DNA from: a candidate division Kazan bacterium
GTDB lineage: Bacteria; Patescibacteriota; Kazan-3B-28
Direction of reading: 5' to 3'
Assembly: GCA_003647645.1 (NCBI GenBank)
Contig: QMNG01000005.1
Span: 1-56,288 of the forward strand
Length of the DNA stretch: 56,288 nt
Position numbers and translations under genes: made by a program. This document shows positions 49,759 through 56,288 of this stretch, one piece after another. The notes below the pieces were generated by a model that saw only the letters and a program-made list of their open reading frames with translations, ran no database searches and was not told the DNA's origin. Positions within the stretch are counted from its first letter, which is position 1. Each line of letters opens with the position of its first letter.

Positions 49759-50298
49759 TTATTGTAGCTCCTCACTGCTATTGGCATTGTGCTCAGTGTC
49801 ACTCCGTAGCAATGGTAATAGATCATCATCCGGATGAGGAACAAATACAAAGGTGTTGTGGTAGATCGCTGACAGAAAGCCCGTCGCTGTGGCAACACAT
49901 ACCAACCATTGCCCGAATGTTAGTAAGCCAAGTTGCGGCCCCAATGTATGAATGATCACACCAGATATTAGTGCCACCATCCAGAGACCCCAAGCCCATG
50001 GGCTCCAGCGATGGAAGAGATTAACTGCCCGCTGGGATTGCGCTCTTAAGGACAACCATGCCCACAGAGCATGCAAACCCATAATCACCAGAGCAGTCAA
50101 GCCGAGCAATGAATGTAGATTAATGTCCAAATTGAGTTGTAATCTGGCCATCAGGCTAGTCCCGATAATATCCAGAGCAAAAGCTAATGTAAAGATACCC
50201 ACGAACCATGGGCATAATTCACCGTCGCTCCGGACCCACCAGACCACAATGGTATAAAGCAACCCGGCGGCAATAATCCACCAGACGTACAACGGCAT
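49759..50298 (-). CDS. HsmA-family (TIGR03987) membrane protein
   Basis: 179 residues from ATG at 50298, chosen because GGGAGGT lies 8 bases upstream and the longer frame to 50559 covers unrelated sequence including a gene remnant. Five membrane helices. The pattern LLYTIVVWWVRSDGELCPWFVGIFTLAFALDIIGTSLM...DINLHSLLGLTALVIMGLHALWAWLSL...AVNLFHRWSPWAWGLWMVALISGVI follows the TIGR03987/HsmA layout (parts shown are not contiguous in meaning). Function is not established. Own terminator; part of the inserted block. Confidence 0.72.
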   Translation of the reverse strand: MPLYVWWIIAAGLLYTIVVWWVRSDGELCPWFVGIFTLAFALDIIGTSLMARLQLNLDINLHSLLGLTALVIMGLHALWAWLSLRAQSQRAVNLFHRWSPWAWGLWMVALISGVIIHTLGPQLGLLTFGQWLVCVATATGFLSAIYHNTFVFVPHPDDDLLPLLRSDTEHNANSSEELQ

Positions 50299-50469
50299 GT
50301 TACACACCTCCCGAATTGTCAAAGATACTCCGATTGTATCTAAAATACACTCTGAGTAAAGACTTTTCTGCTTGTGGCCCAGACACAGCCGGATAAATGC
50401 GCCAAAATAACGCCCGAGATACAACCAAACTATGCTTACAGGACAAAGAGGAATCTCATACGTCACTAA

Positions 50470-50517
50470 AAAGACAAAACCGGCAAGATAAAGCTTCGCA
50501 AAATTGAATACTTTTGA
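50470..50517 (+). pseudogene. Decayed fragment of the small gene at 51579
   Basis: Codons AAA GAC AAA ACC GGC onward translate KDKTGKIKLRKIEYF-stop. The first 12 codons match codons 5-16 of the gene at 51579 in 34 of 36 bases, and both differences are synonymous third positions (GGC/GGA, CGC/CGT). There is no start: a TAA precedes it in frame, and similarity is lost after Ile-Glu. It is a remnant of a second copy. The surrounding gap (50299-50642) otherwise contains only the terminator at 50595. Confidence 0.7.
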
Positions 50518-50594
50518 CACCCTGCCCAAAAACAACGTCGATTCCATCACAGACAACACTAAACAGAAGTAACATCAATAGCGTTATCAAATAA

Positions 50595-50624
50595 CAAAGC
50601 CCAAGTGTTTCCACAAGGGCTTTT
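50595..50624 (-). terminator. Terminator after the zinc-ribbon gene
   Basis: AAAGCCC/GGGCTTT (50596-50602 with 50617-50623) enclosing GTG/CAC with a GAAA loop, 20 bases after the stop at 50643. On the minus strand GTTATTTG follows, a poor U tract. Confidence 0.6.
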
Positions 50625-50642
50625 ATCAACAAATAGGTACAG

Positions 50643-51464
50643 TTATTTACAACGAACATCCATCCAAGCCATACACAACATCTCCTCCTCGGGCAGAGAA
50701 TACAACTCTGCGCGAAACGCGTTCTTTCCGTCTACGCCATCGATATCTTCCAGAGGAATTTTCGTGTTGCACGCAACAGTAATCGAATCGTGGCCATCTT
50801 GTATCCAGCCTACCATCCCGACTAGCTCGGACTTGAGAAACCACTTGATATAGTAATCTTCCTCCCTGATCCCCCGAACATCAGCGTAAATTATACCTAT
50901 CTCACCAAGACCGACATCAAGATAGTACGGACTTCTCGCTCCGATATAGAGTTTACGGCGAGATTTTGGTTTAGCCTTCAGCTTCATACTAACTTCACTA
51001 TAGTCCGGCAGCCGACTTCTAACTGGCAGGGATGATGAGTGTGATGAAGAAGAACTAGAACTAGATTTTGCCCTAGCATTTGCCGTCATTGCCCTCTCAA
51101 CCTCCTGAGAAGCTATTTCAACAGACACTCGAGTAGCAAGAAGACCTACCGCCACAAAGGCCATAATAACTAGAAGAGCTACAATGCCAATCAAGGGGCC
51201 AAGCATCCTACCAAGTCCTTCGCCAAAAGTTGCACGATAGACCGGCCCGCTGCTCATCCTCACAGGCCTGCCGCCTCTCAGAAACCGAGAAAGTTGGCGA
51301 TGGTCCGAACTTTCACCCGCCTTCAAACCCGGCGGCGCTGAAGCAGTCTGCCGAGCGCTGTGGCCGTGGTCCAAAGTACTAGATTCTTTATCGTAGCCGC
51401 AGATTTTACAATAGTCGCCATCATTAGCAACTTCGCGGCCGCAGCCGCCTGCACACTTTGCCAT
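50643..51464 (-). CDS. Zinc-ribbon membrane protein of unknown function
   Basis: 273 residues from ATG at 51464, 6 bases after AAAGGAGG; the frame extends upstream to 51494 without a ribosome site. An N-terminal zinc ribbon (C4, C8, C19, C22: MAKCAGGCGREVANDGDYCKICG), a low-complexity linker, one membrane helix (about 87-112), a run of eight serines (about 134-141), and a C-terminal domain of about 110 residues rich in beta pattern (KLYIGARSPYYLDVGLGEIGIIYADV...), with IQDGHDSITVACNTKIPLEDIDG. Topology puts the ribbon inside and the C-terminal domain outside. No family recognised. Own terminator; lies in the block that divides the wall cluster. Confidence 0.75.
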   Translation of the reverse strand: MAKCAGGCGREVANDGDYCKICGYDKESSTLDHGHSARQTASAPPGLKAGESSDHRQLSRFLRGGRPVRMSSGPVYRATFGEGLGRMLGPLIGIVALLVIMAFVAVGLLATRVSVEIASQEVERAMTANARAKSSSSSSSSHSSSLPVRSRLPDYSEVSMKLKAKPKSRRKLYIGARSPYYLDVGLGEIGIIYADVRGIREEDYYIKWFLKSELVGMVGWIQDGHDSITVACNTKIPLEDIDGVDGKNAFRAELYSLPEEEMLCMAWMDVRCK

Positions 51465-51542
51465 GACGCCTACCTCCTTTTTGGAAATGAGCACCTGATA
51501 ATTCAGGTGAATTCGCTCTCAAACTACCATAAAATCCGCATT

Positions 51543-51572
51543 CAGACAAGAAAAATAGCCAAATGTTATAAT
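51543..51572 (+). promoter_or_regulatory. Promoter of the small gene at 51579
   Basis: CAGACA (51543-51548), 18-base spacer, perfect TATAAT (51567-51572), only 6 bases before the ATG. No ribosome site fits between, so the message is probably leaderless. Confidence 0.6.
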
Positions 51573-51578
51573 ATAAAT

Positions 51579-51752
51579 ATGCCTTATCAAAAAGACAAAA
51601 CCGGAAAGATAAAGCTTCGTAAAATTGGAGATTTTTGGCATCCGGTAAAAAAGGATGGTAGTGTTAGTTCAATCAAAGGCAGCACTCGTCAAAAGGCCTT
51701 AAATGCCGTCCATGCCTACGAAGCCATCGCCCACGGAGCTAGGAAGAAATAG
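51579..51752 (+). CDS. Small basic protein, 57 residues
   Basis: MPYQKDKTGKIKLRKIGDFW opens a 57-residue basic protein ending NAVHAYEAIAHGARKK. A C-terminal helix (about 34-52) follows a short beta part. ATG at 51579 sits 6 bases after TATAAT, implying a leaderless message; the longer frame (from 51360) runs through the opposite gene and is rejected. A decayed partial copy lies at 50470, with only synonymous changes over 12 codons, so the protein sequence was under selection. No family recognised. The stop codon is the first part of a TATA-palindrome repeat. Confidence 0.68.
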   Translation: MPYQKDKTGKIKLRKIGDFWHPVKKDGSVSSIKGSTRQKALNAVHAYEAIAHGARKK

Positions 51753-51786
51753 TATATACTATACTATATACTATAGTATATATTAT
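51749..51786. repeat. TATA-palindrome repeat, copy 3
   Basis: Starts in the stop codon of the small gene (AATAGTATATACTATA...) and ends CTATAGTATATATTAT as in copies 1 and 2. Confidence 0.65.
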
Positions 51787-51809
51787 TTGATCTCTTCCTT
51801 TTGGCAAAG

Positions 51810-52023
51810 CCAACATCTCCCATTGAGCAAACTGCGTTAGCCAATAACAAAACTATCGCTGACGAAGCTACTGTCTGAGCGTTAGCGAGTTTAGCGTAAG
51901 TCGGAAAGATAGTTTTGTTTTTTGGCTAGCAATTTGTGAATGGGCCCGCCTTTGGGCGCCACCCGTTTGGCGGCGCAAATGGGTGGCGAAAAGAAGTTTT
52001 GGCTACCTTTTAATAAAAGTAAC
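51810..52023. repeat. Structured intergenic element, copy D
   Basis: Between the convergent small gene and mraY. AACAAAACTATC (about 51845-51856) pairs with GATAGTTTTGTT (51908-51919), enclosing CGCTGACGAAGC...GCGTTAGCGAGTTTAGCG. The 3' hairpin GCCACCCGTTTG/CAAATGGGTGGC (51958-51987) and TTTTAATAAAAGTAACACT match copy C. CTCCCATTGAGC near 51812 also has a near match in C (10788). Confidence 0.5.
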
Positions 52024-52027
52024 ACTC

Positions 52028-52044
52028 CGCAGGCTTAGCCTGCG
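52028..52044 (-). terminator. Hairpin with the mraY stop codon in its loop
   Basis: CGCAGGC/GCCTGCG (52028-52034 with 52038-52044); the three loop bases are exactly the TAA stop of mraY. On the minus strand a weak T-rich stretch (TTACTTTTATT) follows a little later. Confidence 0.5.
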
Positions 52045-53066
52045 CCTAATATTCCCACCACCACGCCTAGCACCGCGAGCACGGCTCCAATGATCCAAAA
52101 TCTCGTCGTTACCTTGGTTTCTGGCCAGCCAATAGCCTCAAAATGATGATGGATTGGAGCAACCAGCAGCAGTTTTTTGCCGTAAAGCTTCCGATAAGCC
52201 AGTTGAAGAATGACGGAGATAGTTTCCATCATCGGTACAAATGCAATTAAAGGCAAAACGGCCACACCAACCCCATTATGTATTAGCATTGCTACCACGC
52301 CCAGTGTAGCTCCAAATGACAATGCATAGGTATCACCTCCAAAAAATCTGGCCGGAAAGACATTGAACCACAAATAGGCCAGCAAAACACCCACCACCGT
52401 AGCGCAGAATATCGCCAGAGAGATCTGATTCCCCGCCAAAGCCAATATGCCATATGAACCAAATGCCACAGCAAATAGCCCGCCCGAAAGGCCATCCAAG
52501 CCATCGGTGATATTGAAGGCATTAGCTGTCGCTAAAATTACAAAAATAAATATCGGAATGAACCACCAGCCGACAAAAAAGTCACCAACTGCCGGAATAT
52601 GAAAACTATCATAGCCAAGCTTATAGAAAAACCACCACGCTCCGACGGCTGCCACCGCAAACAGCCAGGCTATCTTGTGACGAGCCCGGATGCCTTTAAT
52701 CCCGCCGATACCGCGAATATTAAACCAATCGTCAACGGCCCCAATAACGCCTATTGATACCAATGAAAATAACGGCAGATAGGTTTGAGAGCGGGTTAGA
52801 TTAAATTTCAAAGACAGGATCACTACAATCGCCCAAAACAAAATTCCTGCCATCGTGGGAATGTTGCGCTTGTGTTTTTCAGCATGGAGTTTGCCAAATA
52901 CCGTTGCTTCCCGCCCATCGATAGTTTCTGTCTTGGGCTTTTTCCAAAATTTATACTTATACAAAAAATTTGTCCAAAACGGCGTGGCCAAAATCGCCAC
53001 AAAAAATCCCATCGCGGCTAACATAAATATTCTCAACAAATTTGCTTGTAATATCGCTTCTTCCAT
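52035..53066 (-). CDS. mraY: Phospho-MurNAc-pentapeptide translocase
   Basis: Makes lipid I from UDP-MurNAc-pentapeptide and undecaprenyl phosphate. 343 residues, ten membrane helices. Conserved loops: KRNIPTMAGILFW near 66-78, GAVDDWFN (with the DD pair), NAFNITDGLDGLSGG, and the C-terminal PIHHHFEAIGWPE. ATG at 53066. murF is upstream after 97 bases. The next wall gene, murD, is displaced by 4.6 kb. Confidence 0.97.
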   Translation of the reverse strand: MEEAILQANLLRIFMLAAMGFFVAILATPFWTNFLYKYKFWKKPKTETIDGREATVFGKLHAEKHKRNIPTMAGILFWAIVVILSLKFNLTRSQTYLPLFSLVSIGVIGAVDDWFNIRGIGGIKGIRARHKIAWLFAVAAVGAWWFFYKLGYDSFHIPAVGDFFVGWWFIPIFIFVILATANAFNITDGLDGLSGGLFAVAFGSYGILALAGNQISLAIFCATVVGVLLAYLWFNVFPARFFGGDTYALSFGATLGVVAMLIHNGVGVAVLPLIAFVPMMETISVILQLAYRKLYGKKLLLVAPIHHHFEAIGWPETKVTTRFWIIGAVLAVLGVVVGILGAG

Positions 53067-53125
53067 CCGATTGGAAATTCCTTTTATAGATTATAAAGAT
53101 GATTGTAAGTATTTTTTGTAATTTT

Positions 53126-53160
53126 ATCTGTCAGCCTGTAAGATAAATCTCCAACGGGGC
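53126..53160. repeat. Dispersed GGCTGACA/CCCGTT repeat, copy 3
   Basis: Minus strand GCCCCGTTGGAGATTTATCT then ACAGGCTGACAGAT, matching the copies at 26322 and 28430. It lies between murF and mraY, about 60-95 bases upstream of the mraY start. Confidence 0.5.
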
Positions 53161-53163
53161 AAA

Positions 53164-54393
53164 TCAACTCAATTTATTTTTTAGATCCTCTGCCAGTTTA
53201 TCCAGACCAATCGCTTTCGATGCTTTGATCAAAACAATGTCATTATCTCTCAAGTGCTTTAAAATTTCATCTGCAGTGATATTTTCCGTCTGAATTACCT
53301 TTGCCGCATTACCGACGATTGTATCAGCCATCAGCCTACCCTCTTCGCCAATAAGAATAAACAGGTCCGCTTTATCAGACGCAAAACGGCCGATCTCATG
53401 GTGGGCTTGTTCATAGGCCTCTCCCAGCTCTCTCATTCCTCCCAAAATTGCCACCCGTCTTCGCCGGGGCTTTGCCGAACTTAGTTCATCTACCCCTTTG
53501 GCAATATCCTGTAAACCCAACAATGCCACCCTCACGGAGTCAGGATTTGCGTTGTAAGCATCGTTGATCAGAATAATACCCCGTTTTAGCCTATCAACAT
53601 TAAACCGGCCCCGAAGAGACTTAAAATTGCTGATTTTATTCGATATGGCAGTTAAATTTATGCCTAGTTCCAGCGCAATCTGGGCTGCTATCGGGGCTGA
53701 CAGGGCCATCGCCCGAGTATGGCGATTGCTGATTCGCACTTCGCCGGCATCTGTGGTAAACGAATACCGGGCTTGCCCATTTTCAAAGTCATAAGCCGGC
53801 TCAGCAAAGGTCTGCTGTCTAAAACTGCCGCCAGTTGGAATATATCTGCGTAAATTTTCGTTGATAATTAGCAAACCGTCTTTTCTTAATCCTTTAATTA
53901 ACGAAAGTTTCTCGTTTCTGAGATGAGCTTGATCGTCGTAAAATTCCAAATGAACCTGGCCAACATTAGTGACCACTACGACATCGTAACGCATCAGCCT
54001 GTTGAACCAAGTAATGTCCCCCGGTCTGTCGGCAGCTAGCTCTAAAACCAGCACTTGAGGATAACTGATTGTTTGAAAAACCATATTCTTAAATCCGGTA
54101 CCAATTAGTTCAAGCGCCTGTCTGGCCGTTATCTTGGCCCGTCCGTCGTCCACTATGGTTGGAGTAAAGTCAGGATTAATTATGGTGGCTACCACTCCCC
54201 ACTCGGTGTTGGCATTATCTGGATTTTTGCCAACCCTAAAATTAGAGCTCAAAACCCATGCCGTCATTTCTTTGGCTGTAGTTTTTCCCACGCTTCCAGT
54301 GATAGCAACTATCCGCGGGCGGTATTGCTCCAAAGTGGCCTTCGCCAGTAAAGACAAAATCCATAAAAGAGCTCTAGTGGCAACTTTTTTCAC
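53164..54393 (-). CDS. murF: UDP-MurNAc-tripeptide D-Ala-D-Ala ligase
   Basis: 409 residues from GTG at 54393. ATP site GSVGKTTAKEM near 34-44, ELAADRPGDI and TNVGQVHLEFYDD, then LINDAYNANPDSVRVAL and GGMRELGEAYEQAHHEIG. A hydrophobic N-terminal stretch (ALLWILSLLAKATLEQY) is typical of MurF enzymes of Patescibacteria and Firmicutes-like types. Adds D-Ala-D-Ala. murE, normally next to it, is absent. Between ftsI and mraY. Confidence 0.95.
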   Translation of the reverse strand: MKKVATRALLWILSLLAKATLEQYRPRIVAITGSVGKTTAKEMTAWVLSSNFRVGKNPDNANTEWGVVATIINPDFTPTIVDDGRAKITARQALELIGTGFKNMVFQTISYPQVLVLELAADRPGDITWFNRLMRYDVVVVTNVGQVHLEFYDDQAHLRNEKLSLIKGLRKDGLLIINENLRRYIPTGGSFRQQTFAEPAYDFENGQARYSFTTDAGEVRISNRHTRAMALSAPIAAQIALELGINLTAISNKISNFKSLRGRFNVDRLKRGIILINDAYNANPDSVRVALLGLQDIAKGVDELSSAKPRRRRVAILGGMRELGEAYEQAHHEIGRFASDKADLFILIGEEGRLMADTIVGNAAKVIQTENITADEILKHLRDNDIVLIKASKAIGLDKLAEDLKNKLS

Positions 54394-54458
54394 TATTTTG
54401 GATATATTAATATCGCAATCACTCTACCACGATCCGGTTTTCTAGTCCACTTTATCCT

Positions 54459-56189
54459 TTATAGAACTGACGGGGGAACTCTCCAATAATCCAGCATAAA
54501 CTTGGCGATCTTACCGAACAGCGGTGCGGCTGAAGCCGCTGCATATAAAACATTTTTAGGTTTGTCTAGTCTGGTTAACATAACAAATTGGGGATCTTCT
54601 ACAGGACCGAAGCCAATAAAGTTATGAATTGTTGTTCCCCAGTCCTCGTCATAATATAGACCAGTTCGTGGATTTACCATTTGAGCTGTCCCGGTTTTTC
54701 CGGCCAGATGATAACCCGGCACGCCGGCTGCTTTAGCATGGCCTTTTTCAATCACATTGACCATCATGGCCGATATCAACTGAGCTGCCTGCGGACTGAT
54801 GACTTCCTCTGCAATCACCGGATCAATCGACACCGCGCCAGAAGGATACAAAATTCTGTCAACAATGTGGGGTTGGACTCGACGTCCGTTATTGGCAATG
54901 GCGCCAACCGCCGCCACCAACTGTATCGGGGTCACGGCGATACCCTGTCCGTAAGCCATCGTTGCCAAATCAACATCTGACCAGTCGCGGATACCCTTAA
55001 CATTCGAAGCCACTTCGCCGTCTAACTCAATACCAGTGGGCTGGAAAAATCCAAACTTACTCAAATACTTGTTAAATAAGTTTTTGCCCAGCTTCTGGAC
55101 CACAAAGACAATTCCGGTGTTTAGAGATTTTTCCAGCACCTGGCTCATGGTTTGGAGCCCGTGAGCTGAAAGGTCAGAATTGCGAATAACCCTGTCATTT
55201 ACCTCTACTTCCCCAACATCCATATAGGTTGTGCCCGGACTGACTAACCCGGCGTCCAAAGCTGATGCCATGGTAACGACTTTAAATACCGACCCCGGCT
55301 CATATACTTGTGAAATGTTCATATTGGTAAAAAATTCAATTGGTTCCCGATTATAGTTATTGGGATCAAATGTCGGATATGCCGCCATAGCAACAACCTT
55401 GCCTGTCTTGGGATCCATAATTATCACACTGCCCCGCTCAGCTTCGTACTGTTCTACAGCCGCCTTCAATTCCTTTTCGACATAATACTGCAACGGCCGG
55501 TCGATGGTAATAACCAAATCCAATCCGTCTTTAGGATCGACTGTGCTGCGTTTCCCCAGTGCAATTTGCTGGCCAAAAGTATCCAGTTCTGCCTCCAAGA
55601 ATCCCGACTTTCCACCCAGTTCCTCATTAAAATATCCCTCCAGCCCATACTGGCCGACACCGTCCCGATTAACAAATCCTAAGACCTGAGCTGCCAGCGT
55701 CTCTTCCGGGAAATAGCGATATTCTTCCGGCACTAAATATACTCCAGATAAATTCAGTTCATCTATCTCCGCGGCTTCTTCTTCAGTCAATTTACGTTTT
55801 AGTGGGGGAATATAGAGTTTGTCGGATGATGCCTGTTCGATCAGAACAGATTCTTCAACATTCTCCAAATAAGGCATTAGTTTTGAGACAACCAACTCCG
55901 GCTGACGAACCTGGTTAGGGACTATCATCAAATCAAATAATTTTACGTTGGTAGCCAGAGGATAAAGACTATTATCATCTTTTTCATCAGTAAATATCTT
56001 GCCCCTCCGAGCCGGCACAGTTTTACTAATGGTATGTTGTTCCCGGGCTGCCGCTGACCAATGCGGGTATTCAAAGATCTGGTGTTCTATTAACTTCTCA
56101 CTCACCATCATAAACAGCACCAAAAACACTGCGCCGATCAATCCAATCCGAACCCGCTGTTCAATTTGTATTGATGTTACCCTATCCAC
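54459..56189 (-). CDS. ftsI: Penicillin-binding protein 2 / FtsI transpeptidase
   Basis: Class B PBP, cross-links septal wall with FtsW. 576 residues from GTG at 56189. Membrane helix (about 14-32), pedestal domain including RRGKIFTDE and GLEGYFNEELGGKSG, and transpeptidase domain: active Ser300 in SVFK, SLN (355-357) and KTGT (498-501). All three motifs are intact. Preceded by a five-unit heptamer array. First gene of the wall cluster in the window; murF follows after 65 bases. Confidence 0.96.
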   Translation of the reverse strand: MDRVTSIQIEQRVRIGLIGAVFLVLFMMVSEKLIEHQIFEYPHWSAAAREQHTISKTVPARRGKIFTDEKDDNSLYPLATNVKLFDLMIVPNQVRQPELVVSKLMPYLENVEESVLIEQASSDKLYIPPLKRKLTEEEAAEIDELNLSGVYLVPEEYRYFPEETLAAQVLGFVNRDGVGQYGLEGYFNEELGGKSGFLEAELDTFGQQIALGKRSTVDPKDGLDLVITIDRPLQYYVEKELKAAVEQYEAERGSVIIMDPKTGKVVAMAAYPTFDPNNYNREPIEFFTNMNISQVYEPGSVFKVVTMASALDAGLVSPGTTYMDVGEVEVNDRVIRNSDLSAHGLQTMSQVLEKSLNTGIVFVVQKLGKNLFNKYLSKFGFFQPTGIELDGEVASNVKGIRDWSDVDLATMAYGQGIAVTPIQLVAAVGAIANNGRRVQPHIVDRILYPSGAVSIDPVIAEEVISPQAAQLISAMMVNVIEKGHAKAAGVPGYHLAGKTGTAQMVNPRTGLYYDEDWGTTIHNFIGFGPVEDPQFVMLTRLDKPKNVLYAAASAAPLFGKIAKFMLDYWRVPPSVL

Positions 56190-56195
56190 TGGCTA

Positions 56196-56230
56196 TGAAT
56201 CTTGAATCATGAATTATGAATTAAGAATTC
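56196..56230. repeat. Heptamer array upstream of ftsI
   Basis: Five 7-base units (TGAATCT, TGAATCA and so on) end 6 bases upstream of the ftsI start codon. Confidence 0.65.
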
Positions 56231-56264
56231 TCCTATTGATTATAACCCAAGAAGTTGCACACAA

Positions 56265-56288
56265 AATAGTATATACTATAATATATAC
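56265..56288. repeat. TATA-palindrome repeat, copy 4 (cut by window edge)
   Basis: AATAGTATATACTATAATATATAC at the right edge begins like copy 3 (51749) and like the inner part of copy 2. Confidence 0.55.

Noticed and set aside
50299-50559. Upstream extension of the HsmA-like gene to 50559
   Set aside because: A strong ribosome site points to ATG 50298, family members start there, and the extension covers the gene remnant at 50470.
51360-51578. Upstream extension of the 57-residue gene
   Set aside because: It runs through the opposite zinc-ribbon gene; a TATAAT lies 6 bases before ATG 51579, and similarity to the remnant at 50470 begins after that ATG.
51845-51987. Integron attC site in element D
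   Set aside because: Inverted arms and GTTAG-like pieces suggested it, but no proper core sites (GTTRRRY and complement) or integrase gene are present.

Overview
The window reads as a dense chromosomal segment of a small-genome bacterium, most likely a member of the Candidate Phyla Radiation (Patescibacteria). This is an inference from gene content and style, not from a marker tree. The features behind it are housekeeping genes on the minus strand in short, often overlapping operons, many small membrane-anchored proteins of unknown function (DUF2207, DUF5671, a KPVIYLYP-motif protein, a GerMN protein, a bactofilin-like membrane protein), low-complexity charged tails on S16, L32, NusB, a KH protein and GyrA, and an orphan MEMO-like protein. 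There is no rRNA, no insertion sequence and no CRISPR array; one tRNA (Gln-UUG) is present.

Layout. 1-9.9 kb: 5' part of topA, dprA, a two-gene plus-strand unit (anchored unknown protein, AI-2E-family permease), then DUF2207, MEMO-like, KPVIYLYP protein and uvrB on the minus strand, and a 32-residue membrane peptide gene. 10-19 kb: a translation/RNA block: trmD, KH protein and rpsP on minus; DUF177-rpmF-nusB-rnc on plus; then nrnA, rbfA, infB and an S1-repeat/HhH protein on minus. 19-31.9 kb: a stand-alone lipoprotein, a plus-strand operon of two half-permeases plus a NifX-like protein, gyrA with a small membrane protein, an ABC-2 exporter, several anchored unknown proteins, tRNA-Gln and an SdpR/SdpI-like pair with a visible promoter and operator. 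31.9-40.6 kb: cysS, an EamA transporter, recR, ybaB, a membrane cyclophilin, a 54-residue membrane peptide, an Ig-like surface protein, dnaB and dnaX. 40.8-56.2 kb: the cell wall and division cluster (ftsI-murF-mraY // murD-ftsW-murG-sortase-like-murC-ftsQ). It is split by a 4.6-kb block of unrelated genes, and neither murE nor murB is in it.

How the genes work together. The minus-strand wall cluster carries lipid I/II synthesis (mraY, murG), stem-peptide ligation (murC, murD, murF) and the septal machinery (ftsW, ftsI, ftsQ). The 10-19 kb block covers ribosome assembly and initiation (rpsP, rpmF, rbfA, infB, rnc, nusB, trmD, DUF177). dnaB, dnaX, recR, gyrA, topA, uvrB and dprA cover replication, topology and repair.

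Most unusual signals. (1) Two diverged copies of a ~210-230 bp structured element (3613-3840 and 14361-14568) keep the same nested stems through compensatory base changes; two further loci share its end hairpin. (2) Arrays of degenerate 7-bp units sit at nine gene boundaries, one filling an intergenic space exactly (77 bp, 11 units). (3) A sortase-like protein in the wall cluster has Ser where the catalytic Cys should be. (4) IF2 has Pro in place of the P-loop Thr. (5) A tiny gene at 51579 has a decayed partial copy 1.1 kb away that differs only at synonymous sites. (6) Two small membrane peptide genes (32 and 54 residues) have canonical ribosome binding sites.
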